The notes below the pieces were generated by a model. That model saw nothing but the letters and a program-made list of their open reading frames with translations, was not told where the DNA came from and ran no database searches. Positions 25,539 through 34,784 of a DNA stretch of 64,000 bases are shown piece after piece. A program made the position numbers and the translations under genes. How positions within the stretch are numbered: the first letter of the stretch is position 1; each line of letters begins with the position of its first letter. Origin of the DNA: Lichtheimia corymbifera B2541 (Eukaryota; Mucoromycota; Mucoromycetes; Mucorales; Lichtheimiaceae); the NCBI GenBank assembly GCA_000697475.1, contig JNEU01000874.1:46188-110187 (forward strand). Reading direction: 5' to 3'.

Positions 25539-27261
25539 ATGACCTTTTTGAACAAGATTATCGACAAGGCAAAATCGCACCAGCACAGCAACCATTCCAG
25601 TGTCTCATCTACTGCTTCCACCCAACAACCATCTTCAACGTCTTCAAAGGAATTGCATAATACCCAGCCCAACCACCAGCTGCCATCCGACCATAGCAAC
25701 AGCCAGTTACCTGAAGAACAAAAACAACAACCTGAAATGACCCCATCATCAAGTGAAGCAACGCGTATGAGCTTGGACAACTCCAGTGAGTATTGCACAG
25801 AGGATATGGAGACGAGCAGTAAAAGATGGATTATATATGTACTGCTCGCTTTTCTTGTATCAACGGATAACTTATGGATATCATAGCAGGGACACCAGAG
25901 AAGCCTCGCACCGTTCATACACGCAATGTTCCATCCTCAACATACACCCATGTCTATAACGATAAGAGCATTATCCAACAACGTCAAAACCGCCCAAAGC
26001 TCAAATTGGCTGATTTCCATGTCTTGCGTACACTTGGTACGGGCTCTTTTGGTCGCGTTCATCTTGTTCAATCGCGTGTGAATGCTCGTTATTATGCCAT
26101 CAAGGTACTTAAGAAATCCGAAGTCGTAAGACTCAAGCAAGGTAAAGAGAAAAAAAAGTGGGAGGGGGGAATGGTATGGGTTTTGGCAATGGATAGTAAT
26201 CTCTCTCTGTCTCTCTCCTTTTTAGTGGCACATTCAAACAATGAAAAGCACATTTTGGAATCCGTGGCACATCCATTTCTCGTGAATATGTGGGGTACAT
26301 TTCAAGATGATGTCAATCTGTACATGGTAATGGATTACGTTCCTGGTGGTGAACTATTTTCAGTCCTCCGTCGTTCTCATGTAAGATATACACAACAAAG
26401 AAAGTTGGGAAATGGAAAAGCAGAGAAGAATGCATGGGTGGTGATGATGTGGGTAACCATTTGACTAAGCGGATTTTGGATTAGCGTTTCCCTGATCATG
26501 TTGCCAAATTTTATGCAGCTGAGGTAGTTTTGGCAATCGAATATTTGCACTCCAAAGACGTCATTTATCGGGATCTCAAGCCTGAAAACTTGTTGTTGGA
26601 CGCCAATGGCCACATCCGTATCACTGATTTTGGCTTTGCTAAACACGTCCCCGATATTACTTGGACACTTTGTGGTACTCCAGATTACTTGGGTAAGACG
26701 CTACCTTGATGCAATGGATCATGACAGCTAACAACAACATATCTATATAGCACCAGAGATCATCCAATCCAAAGGTTATGGCAAAGCCGCAGACTGGTGG
26801 AGCTTGGGCATTCTTATTTTTGAAATGCTCGCAGGGTAAGGTTGGGGAGGGGAAATAAGCATATTGGAGGATGGATGAGCTAACCAATGATGCATTATAG
26901 ATATCCTCCCTTCTATGATGAGGATCATGTCAAGCTATACGAGAAGATCTTACACGGTAGGATCCGATGGCCACAGTATTTCGATCCGGATGCACGGGAT
27001 CTGTTGAAGCGACTGCTTACATCTGATCTATCAAAGCGATACGGTAATCTGAAGGGCGGTGCCGACGACGTTAAACAACACCGGTGGTTCCATGATGTGG
27101 ATTTCAATAGAATAGTTGCACGCCAGATTAGGCCACCTTATGTACCCACTATCCGTGGTGATGGTGATGCTAGTCATTTTGATCGCTACCCAGAAACCCA
27201 GGAACAATACGGCGTTACCAACACATCAGATCCTTACGGCCACCTGTTCCCCGATTTTTAA
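25539..27261 (+). CDS. cAMP-dependent protein kinase catalytic subunit
   Basis: AGC-family Ser/Thr kinase, effector of cAMP signalling in growth, sporulation and nutrient responses. Exons: 25539 to about 25788, about 25889-26141, 26226-26380, 26485-26692, 26751-26835 and 26901-27261. After a disordered Ser/Gln/His-rich leader of roughly 110 residues the kinase core starts [18 protein letters not shown]. Seen in order: the P-loop GTGSFG, VAIK-equivalent YAIKVLKK, the catalytic [11 protein letters not shown], the DFG motif in ITDFGFAK, and the activation loop [14 protein letters not shown] with the PDK1-site Thr. The AGC C-tail ends in FPDF, the hydrophobic FxxF pocket-binding motif, at the very C-terminus as in PKA (FTEF) and unlike PKB/PKC. 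Five introns interrupt the kinase domain at ordinary joints. Start chosen as the first ATG after the promoter ([12 protein letters not shown]). Confidence 0.96.
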
Positions 27262-28569
27262 TAACGTTATAAAGTCATTTTGTTGTATATTTGTGTTGGA
27301 AAAAAGTACAAAGCATGAGCTGGTATCATGTGATATTGTATTGTAATGTGGTGTTTGCTCATGGATGAAAATCTCAGCAATGGTCATGAAAAGATGCACA
27401 TGGGGATCCACTGGTGGTAGACAATGGTGCATCACTATAACAGTTTCTTTTTTCCATTTGTTGCTTATTATATCTCATGTTTGGATTAGAGATGATTTTC
27501 ATTGTTTAAGACAGCCAACGTCAGCCCCTTGTTATATCCAACATTTATAACTGACGTAGTAGATCTCAAGACCTTATAGGCGCAAAGTGCTCCTCTTGTT
27601 TCATAGATGTATCCTTTTCCTTCCAATCCGGCATTGTATATACCTCAATGGATCTTTATTCCAAAATCAATGCCACAACAACTATCAATTGTACGTGTAA
27701 ATCCAACACAATGACACTGGAGCCCATTATCCCAATATAACCTTATCTTTTTCATCGGCAATAGCATCGACGCTAAACTAGCCAACTTTATTGACGTAGT
27801 CTTTAACATAAGAAAACGAGTACTGGTATGGGGTGTGATTTAACTACGAGGGTTGGGCGAAATCCATATGATTGCTGTAGGCACATGCATATTATCCTCC
27901 TTGGCACACTCGCTTGCATGCTTCTGCTAGTATTTTGTCACTATTGAAGATATCTGATGCAGTTGTTCAAGAGAATAGATGCGTCATCGATTGCTTTCTG
28001 TCGTCAAAAAGAGCACTCAAATAGCGGTGTGGTTGAACAATGGCAGGTGGCGAAACATTTGAACCCCCACTCTTGGATCGTTTTCAGACAATGTTGCTTG
28101 CAACTATTCTGGCATTGAGCAAGTTGAATTGGAAAACATAGGCGGACGTGAAAGAAAGGACAAGAAGAGTGAAGATGCAAGAGTGCGCTGATTGGAACTT
28201 TTGTACGATGGTGGAGAAGCCCGCTGGTGGAGTCTTTTTGATGCATGCACTTGAATCTCTCCATGACAACCCGGTTCCCATGTATATTTCTTTCCCTCCA
28301 AATTAGTAATATAAACTCGTTGTTTAATCTTCCCGTTGCTCCTTGCAAATGAATACATGTATTTTGCTTAAACCATATAAGCTCGTCAACAATAAGTAGT
28401 GTATCACGTGTATGGACGGCAGCTGCACTGGTAGTACATGGCGCGGATGTTAGCTGCACGTTTCCCCCGCATCGGCATGATAGCTTCGTGTCACAATAGG
28501 AGGTGTCAGTTGCATGATTGCCATGACAACACCATTGTATTTCCCATTCTACTTGCCCCACTTGTAGAA
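27262..28569. other. Gene-poor stretch downstream of PKA
   Basis: A minus-strand open frame (28004-28582, 192 codons) is Cys/His-rich (for example CFATCHCSTTPLFEC) but has no periodic metal-binding pattern, no conserved block and no neighbour-like codon texture; I do not call it. No RNA gene was recognised. A tRNA-like TTTGAACCCCC at about 28057 fails to form a T arm. Confidence 0.5.
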
Positions 28570-29145
28570 AAAAAAACGACACCTTTTGACCGCAATTAGC
28601 CTACAAAACGCGCTGACGCGGTAGGCGTGAATATAAAAGGAAATTGGGCGAAAAAACGCCGCGAAAAAAAACCACGCTGGGTCTCAAAAATTTGCGCGTT
28701 TCAACATCCGCAGCAACGGGTATATAACAAACGCCTTTTTTCGAGCTCTTTTATCCCCAGGTTGCGCAACCTCTTCTCGTTTGGCTTTGCTGATCGGGAT
28801 GTCTCGCATCGACATTAACTTTGCCGTCGTAGCTTAAATGACGTATAACTAGCCGTCCGCGATAGACGTTAAAAGGGCCCGTCTCGGTAAGACGTTAACT
28901 CCCGTTTTGGCCTACGTAAAAATGCCCGTGTTGTTAGGTACGTCCATAACACGTTAAAAGATCCGTTTCGGTGGTACGTCAACTACTGCGTCTGCTTCAC
29001 GCCCGAAGTCGTCTTGATGGTACGTCAACTATCACGTTTGCACGTTTACGTTAAAATGGCCGTCGTAGCTTAAATGACGTATAACTAGCCGTCCGCGATA
29101 GACGTTAAAAGGGCCCGTCCGAAAAGACGTCAAACTATGGATGTG
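28570..29145. repeat. CpG-rich block with degenerate ~25-bp ACGT repeats and a 61-bp direct repeat
   Basis: From about 28811 to 29135 the sequence is a run of related units beginning ACGT, best consensus ACGTTAAAA-n2-CCGT followed by 8-12 variable bases; about a dozen units of 11-46 bp are visible, most 22-29 bp. Nested inside is a perfect 61-bp direct repeat, copies 28823-28883 and 29059-29119, starting GCCGTCGTAGCTTAAATG. The preceding part (28570-28810) is also unusually CpG-rich, with two ACGCG cores at 28608-28612 and 28616-28620, a TTTGCGCG at about 28691 and two TATA-like boxes (28631-28638, 28721-28728). Every frame is closed by repeated TTAA/TAA, so it is not coding. Nothing similar occurs elsewhere in the window. 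Confidence 0.85.
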
Positions 29146-31294
29146 GATTGTCATCACCTCCTCGTGGTCACATCTGGAAATCATCATCATGATGGGCTAA
29201 GCATGGCATTAAATAGTCTTTCAACTTGATATCCAATAAACTTTTATATCAAAAGTATTCTTCTCTCTATAATTGATTACATAAAGATAATGACTTGAAT
29301 GATGAAATGAAATGAACCCTTTAATAAAGAATGGAAGGGTAATTCAGCTATGACAATCGTATAGTGACCATGCATGTAGGGATCCTGTTTGAAAGGCAGA
29401 GAGAGAGTGTGTGCGTGTGCGTGCGTGTGTGCTGCATAAAGAGTGTAGTGCCGGTGGTTGTAGCCAAGCTGGATCACAGCTCCTCTTCCCGCTTCGCTGT
29501 TATGCAGCTCCACGCTTCAAGCAACAGGTACATTCAAAGTCCCATGCTGCAGCAGAATTGCTCCATTGACGCGTTGTCTTGTACAGATGGCGAGATTCGA
29601 TCGCAAGGACGTTGGGTCATTTGACTTTTGAATCAGCTCGACTACACTACACCATGGTTTTCGGTTTCCAGTAGCCAACAACAACGGGTCTTTATGTATA
29701 TGGAAAAGGCAAGTCCAGTGAACAAAGACTATGAAAGAGGCGTTCATTGTATATGCATGATAATCAATTGAGTAGGCTTGCGGTCAGACAATGCAGCTTT
29801 GGCCCATCATCATCTCTTTGAGTTCGACACTGGTGGATACGGTTATATCACTTTGATGGGGTCTATGGTGGCCGGGAGCTTTTTACGCGTGTGCACTACG
29901 TTTGTCAACAACTTTCCACGCGTCTTTCTGGAACGAACACTCTCACGTAAACACCCTCGAACGTCTTTCAGCATGAAGATTGATGTCATTGTTTGATGAT
30001 CGGTATTGTCACACCAAAGTCCTTTCTTTGAGAGCCAGGAAGGAGTCATTGTTGAAGGCGTTCCACCTATCTATCGGTTTTCCAGCAAACAAACATTTTA
30101 TCACCACTCTTTGTCATTCTTCGTGATCACATACCCACTATGGAATTCGAATTGGTTGTAGGCTCGTCTCATTTGTCAACGATAAGGATTTACCGACCTG
30201 CTACACTTCAAAGTAAGCTAAGGAGGTTATGGAGATGATGGAAGACCTTTTGCTTATACAATTTACTGCTGGCTTAGGAACACGCAACCAAGCTTTTGCA
30301 CCTTGCCAATGACACCGTTAACGACAGATGGCGTCGATGTTGATACAACAGCTTCATCAAGTCTTGGAGGCCGCGGCTCTCATCTCCCTCCAAACAACCA
30401 CGATTCTACATTTCCGAAGCACCTCTGCATACCCTATACACACAACACAGTATCGAGAAACACCAGTATAGATGCAAAAAAACAACGCCATTGTAAATCA
30501 ACCCATGCCTCTTATATTACATTGAATAAAGTAGCAGTTGGCCCATTTGTAGAAGAGTAACACCACGCATGCATTTCCCCACACAGCTCAGCAATCTCTT
30601 GGAATTCAAAATAAAGGAACAATCCAAGGCTTTACGCATTGAAGAGAAAGGGATGGTTACCTTGATGAGTTGCACAAGAATAGCTTAAATCACGCCAGTG
30701 GTTAAGGAGGATACTTCGGTCACGAGAGCCAAAGGAACAGTTCACCAAGTGCCAGCGCCTATTTTCCTAGCACAATGAACTTGATAAAACCGCACAGCCA
30801 TGCACTTTGTGGATGTTTGGTGATCCAGAGCCATTGTCACATGCAAAAATAGAGTGATTAGTCCAATAATGAATATAACAAGGAGCTCCACATCTAACCT
30901 TTTGCCCCACGAGCACACGCCAAAGAGACGAGAACACAATAAAGAAACGGTGTTGGAAGCAATGACCCCCATTTTCGTGAATGGGCTGGCAACAGGGTTG
31001 CGTGCAACTATGAGGTGAGTAAAGGCAGGAAGCCCGCTGTGGTCGTATGAGTATATTATTTAACCAGGTATATACCTTTCACACTGTGTATGTATATCTC
31101 ATCTATCACCAAAAGCTATATGTGCATGAAAAGAGGTGCTGTTATTCATGCGGGATGCGCATTTTCCAGAAACGAGGCACGTGGCTATTGTTTATGTCAT
31201 TGATCTTGCTCAACAATCCCTTGTATACCCCTCTCACTCTCTCTCTCTTCATCTCTTCTTTTTTTTTCTTCTGATCGCGCTGTGTATCCTTATC
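29146..31294. other. Gene-poor stretch, possible gene relics
   Basis: No intact gene is supported. Between about 29778 and 30130 the plus strand reads as protein-like pieces in different frames: FEFDTGGYGYITLMGSMVAG, then after a frame change PFFESQEGVIVEGVPPIYRF. This is how a decayed gene would look, but no family is recognised. A 76-codon minus-strand frame (30742-30972) contains one hydrophobic helix (LLVIFIIGLITLFLHVTMAL) without other support. A (GT)n tract lies at about 29408-29430. A long pyrimidine tract (31225-31272) precedes the next gene. Confidence 0.4.
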
Positions 31295-32026
31295 ATGAAA
31301 TCTGGGAAAAAAGCTCTTCGAGGAAGACGTGTGGGTGGTATTCGAGCACTTACATTCAACTGGCAACTACATCGGCATGTTGAACATCCAAAACGCACTT
31401 TACTAGCTGTGTTTCCTCAACGATCCCTTAGCCATGAATCCATTATCGACAAGTTGAAATCCTTGGATGAAGAGGCCATCAGCAATAGCCATGTGGATTT
31501 TGTACAACCCATTGATCAGCCTGTGAAAAAGACCTTGGCCTTGATCGCGTTTGATAGTAAGCAAGACCGTGATAAAGTGTTGACTACATACGCAGACGCT
31601 GAACGTCAAGGAGGTGTATGGCGATTTGAACTACTTCCCACGATTCCCCTTGAAGAGCAGCACAAGCTTTTGTATGTGTACGCCATCAAGAAGATGCACT
31701 TTACAAGTGAGCGGGATACGTTACGCCATGTCAAAGATGCGCTTGCTGAAAAAGCATGGATGGGAAATGTGATGGATTTGATTGTCAAAGACACAGCCGG
31801 CGATGATGAAGATTCCACCAACAACAAGGACATGACGATTGTATCCACCAAATCCTTTTTCACCAGCACATGCAAGTTGATGTTGGATGGTCATCGATAT
31901 CAAATGAAACGAGCGGGTCGTTGCAAGCACTATCTCTATTGCAAAACATGCCAACTTTTGAATGCACACGACACCGACGATTGTTCCCTATACTATAGGC
32001 CCCCACCACCCTCACCCAATGAGTAG
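31295..32026 (+). CDS. Zinc-knuckle-like protein, unknown function
   Basis: One exon encodes 243 residues. The basic start MKSGKKALRGRRVGG is followed by a mixed alpha/beta region (RTLLAVFPQRSLSHESI, then KTLALIAFDSKQDRDKVL) that could be an RRM-like fold. Near the C-terminus there is a Cys/His cluster: GRCKHYLYCKTCQLLNAHDT followed by DDC, in which C-x2-C-x6-H-x4-C resembles a stretched CCHC zinc knuckle. The protein ends in a Pro-rich tail (RPPPPSPNE). RRM-like fold plus terminal knuckle is the layout of some LINE ORF1 and gag-type proteins, so a domesticated retroelement origin is possible, but no reverse transcriptase or repeat ends lie nearby. The frame is open upstream; this ATG is chosen because the upstream part is a low-complexity pyrimidine tract. 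Confidence 0.55.
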   Translation: MKSGKKALRGRRVGGIRALTFNWQLHRHVEHPKRTLLAVFPQRSLSHESIIDKLKSLDEEAISNSHVDFVQPIDQPVKKTLALIAFDSKQDRDKVLTTYADAERQGGVWRFELLPTIPLEEQHKLLYVYAIKKMHFTSERDTLRHVKDALAEKAWMGNVMDLIVKDTAGDDEDSTNNKDMTIVSTKSFFTSTCKLMLDGHRYQMKRAGRCKHYLYCKTCQLLNAHDTDDCSLYYRPPPPSPNE

Positions 32027-32224
32027 CTGATTCTTTTGCTTTATAACCCACCAATTCTATCCAAAATGCTCTAGCGTACATATTTCTCTCGATCCCTAGC
32101 ACATGTCAAAACGTCAAATACCCATGAAGAATCCAAACAAATCGCTCCCACACACACGTGCTGTGATGCATCTTGCTTTTGAATCATGGGCTCAAACACC
32201 TGATGTATTGATGCATGAAATGTA

Positions 32225-33506
32225 TTATGCGGTGATGAAGAATGATAGGGTGTATAAAACAGTCGTATATAAGAGTACACTAGAATAGCGAGTGAATGCT
32301 GCTGCTGCTGCTGATTCATGGTTATTGTTGCCCGGTGGTGATGATGTACCGCTATTGCTCGATGCTGGTAAAAGCTTTTGGCTCATGATATCTATGATGG
32401 GATGGAGGTAGTAGTGAGCAAATCTGCTATGTTGTTTGCTCTCTTTTTTCCACTTTACCTGCAATGCTACAAGGTGTTTGTCTCTGTTGACATGCTGGTG
32501 GCGCTGTAGCTTCGGATGAATTGAAGAATACAGTCATATTGGCAACATGAAGGAAAGCATCTTGATCAGGTAAACCACTAAACTTGGGATTGCCATCGGT
32601 CCAATGATTTACGAGTACTCTTCCCGGATACCGGGGCACATTGTGAGTAAGACGAGTGGCTTCTGTTCCATCCAAGTAGTAGGTAACAGCATCGGGAGTC
32701 CAATCAAAGCGATATTCATGGAAATCCTGCATCATTGTGTACATGGATTAACGGCTGATTTTTTGCATGATCATGAGAGCTATGAGGCAAAAAGCACTTA
32801 CAGCGGTAGGATCAAAGTCAATCGGATCTTTGATATTAGTTAGATTGGAAGCTGAGCCATCCTCATTGTAGATTTGCGGTTGAACCGAAAAGTAGGATTG
32901 CCATGGGTTCTGGATACGACTCACAGATTCGATGTCGATCTCACACGTGTTATCACGAAAGAAAAAGAAAGCTTGCACTGTGCCAGGTACAGAGGTCGTT
33001 TTCATGCTTGCGCGAAACGTACCATACATAAAGTCTTCCCTGCATGGCGAATAGACAAAGGATACAAAGAAACCATGATGAGCAATCAATAGGGAGGAGG
33101 AGGAGGAAGGAAGGGCGGTATTATCTCCTTTTTACCTTTTGGTTCCAAAAGAAGCGGATGTGAATTGGCCATTGTCTTGTTTACGTACCGCTAATTGAAG
33201 TCCACTAAAGCTACTTTCACCGTCTTGAGAAGCTAGCTGGACATTGGCAGGATCAAATAAGCGTTCCAGTGTATCATCGTGTTTTGGTGGCACCGTGTAA
33301 TTCATCACGATATAGTTTTTGTCTTTTTGCAAGTTGGCCTTGTAGGTATTGTAATCTGAATGCCATATCTCAGACCAAATGCGACCATTCTCATCTTGGA
33401 AACCGCAGTCGCATACAACAGGATCGGATGATGCTGCGACCAAGGAGGAGGATAAGATCCCCACTGTGGTTGCTAAGGAGAATGCTGCTGCTACTGCTGA
33501 TCGCAT
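32225..33506 (-). CDS. Secreted, probably GPI-anchored glycoside hydrolase family 16 protein
   Basis: GH16 enzymes cleave or transfer beta-1,3/1,4-glucans; fungal GPI forms remodel the wall. Exons 33136-33506, 32802-33039, about 32470-32726 and a last exon ending at 32225. MRSAVAAAFSLATTVGILSS is a signal peptide. The catalytic signature ExDxE is intact in TCEIDIESVSR (nucleophile and acid/base Glu). Other family blocks: MYGTFRASMKTTSVPGTVQA, FHEYRFDWTPDAVTYYLDG and VLVNHWTDGNPKFSG. After the domain there are a Cys-rich bit (PACQQRQTPC), a Ser/Asn/Gly/Ala linker and a terminal hydrophobic stretch (SVLLYTTVLYTLSFFITA), consistent with a GPI signal. The last joint uses donor GTAAAG at about 32457 and acceptor CATAG, phase 1; without it the protein would stop at EKREQTT. 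It converges with the zinc-knuckle-like gene, 198 bp between stops. Confidence 0.9.
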
Positions 33507-34153
33507 TGGGCAAATAAAAGTAGGTTATAAGAAGACAAGTGAGCAACAACATAGTGGTAGGATCGGTTTTCTATTCTTCATCCATTGTTTCAGTTTGACT
33601 TTGTTATTATCCACCGACTATTGAGGTTTCTCGATTCCAGAGACTGATTGCGGCGGTGAGGGAAAAATTATTAAACAGATTCAATGATAATAAAAGATAG
33701 TCGATGATAATTTTGGAAACCCAAGATTGTTTGTTTGTGTGTGTAAAGTGATGTGTGTGTGCGTATGTGTGAATATATTGTCCGCGTAGATCCACGTAAG
33801 CATCATCATGATCATTGAATTGGGATCATCACTGCCTACGTAAGAAGGTGTAAGAAAGAAAAAAAGAGTTGTGGTTGGGGGAGCAAGCTCATCAAGGGAG
33901 GGAGAGAGAGTGAGAGATAGAGAACACAAGTGAATACTTCTCCATAATGAGACGCTTTGGTAAGACTAAATAGAGCATTCCCCTCCGGGTAGGGTAGGTC
34001 ATTTCGGGGGGAGGATGATGGACGGCCGCGTAAGCATGGGTCATCACCTGGCTTTCTCCGCACCACCACTACCATTTGATATATATAAGTTGTCCAATCC
34101 TATTCAATCTTTCATCATCAAATCAACAAGACAAATACTACTTTTTATTCACC
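33507..34153. other. Divergent promoter region, GH16 and Cys-rich gene
   Basis: No gene seen. A (TG)n tract lies at about 33733-33772 and GA-rich repeats at 33896-33925. A strong TATA-like GATATATATAAG at 34078-34089 sits about 65 nt before the ATG of the small Cys-rich protein. Confidence 0.5.
34079..34089 (+). promoter_or_regulatory. TATA box of the small Cys-rich gene
   Basis: ATATATATAAG, preceded by a GC-rich segment and followed by an A/T/C-rich leader of about 40-60 nt before the start codon. Position relative to the ATG fits a core promoter. Called from sequence only. Confidence 0.5.
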
Positions 34154-34336
34154 ATGTGCATGCGAGTTACCTGTGAAAAGTGCGGCAAATACACCTGGAA
34201 GGGTAAGAAGACGATCATGATGATGTTATATGATCTGCTCATCTAACAAACAACATCTTCAGGTTGCGGCCAACACATCCAGCAAGCCTTGAGCGGTCTC
34301 ACCGAGGAGCAAAAGTGCCAGTGCAAGAAGGCTTAA
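34154..34336 (+). CDS. Spliced 40-residue Cys-rich protein
   Basis: Exons 34154-34202 and 34263-34336, joined by a 60-nt intron with GTAAGA donor and TCTTCAG acceptor, encode 40 residues. The protein begins MCMRVTCEKCGKYTWKGCGQ and continues HIQQALSGLTEEQKCQCKKA. Cys positions are 2, 7, 10, 18, 35 and 37, giving a CxxC, a GCGQH and a terminal CxC, likely ligands for one or two metal ions. I believe related tiny proteins with a C-x2-C-GKxTWxGCGxHI core occur in fungi and bacteria, but function is unknown to me. The joint restores G-C-G-Q-H across the intron, the intron interrupts a conserved-looking motif, and a TATA box sits upstream, so it is a genuine small gene and not a chance frame. A metallothionein-like or zinc-ribbon role is inference. 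Confidence 0.85.
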
Positions 34337-34784
34337 ATCCAATTCACAACATGCATTCTCATAACACCCCATAACGCAATTATCAACAACAATTGTTTAC
34401 CAACCCTTTTACAATCCACCAACCTCTTGTCCCGCTTTTAAATATTTGTCTTCAATAAATCCGCAAACATGATCATTTGTTACTATTGACTTGTATTTGG
34501 TGTATATGTATGTGTGTTTGTATGTGTGCATGTGTATGTTTGGAATATCTCTTCTCGATTGTTCAGAGTATATGTTTATCATGTTAATTATACGACTAGT
34601 ATCGATGGCGAATTGATGGATCATCTTGATGTACACTATCACTGGCAAGTCGACTATTGTGTGTTGTAGTGTCACACTGTAGCGCTATTTAAGGCAATCG
34701 AAGGTCAGGGCCAAGCAGGACATATCGTTCGGGCTTCTTGTTGGGTTGCCATTGACAGCTCTCTCTCTCTCTCCTCTTCTCTCC
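34337..34784. other. Intergenic stretch before GatB
   Basis: 3' flank of the Cys-rich gene and the GatB promoter. It has alternating TATGTGTG-type repeats at about 34500-34540 and a (CT)n run at about 34760-34780 right before the GatB ATG. No gene seen. Confidence 0.5.

Noticed and set aside
28057..28075. Possible tRNA T-loop TTTGAACCCCC on the minus strand
   Set aside because: No matching T stem, no A box at the right distance and no acceptor stem.
28004..28582. 192-codon Cys/His-rich minus-strand frame
   Set aside because: No regular metal-binding spacing, no domain, no splice or promoter context. Length alone is within chance for this region.
28627..28818. Small basic plus-strand frame in the repeat block
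   Set aside because: Starts at GTG with no ATG, and its Lys/Arg richness reflects A-runs. The region is closed by repeat-borne stops just after.
31136..31294. Upstream in-frame extension of the zinc-knuckle-like gene
   Set aside because: It is a pyrimidine-tract-encoded Leu/Phe/Ser run, better explained as leader sequence than protein.
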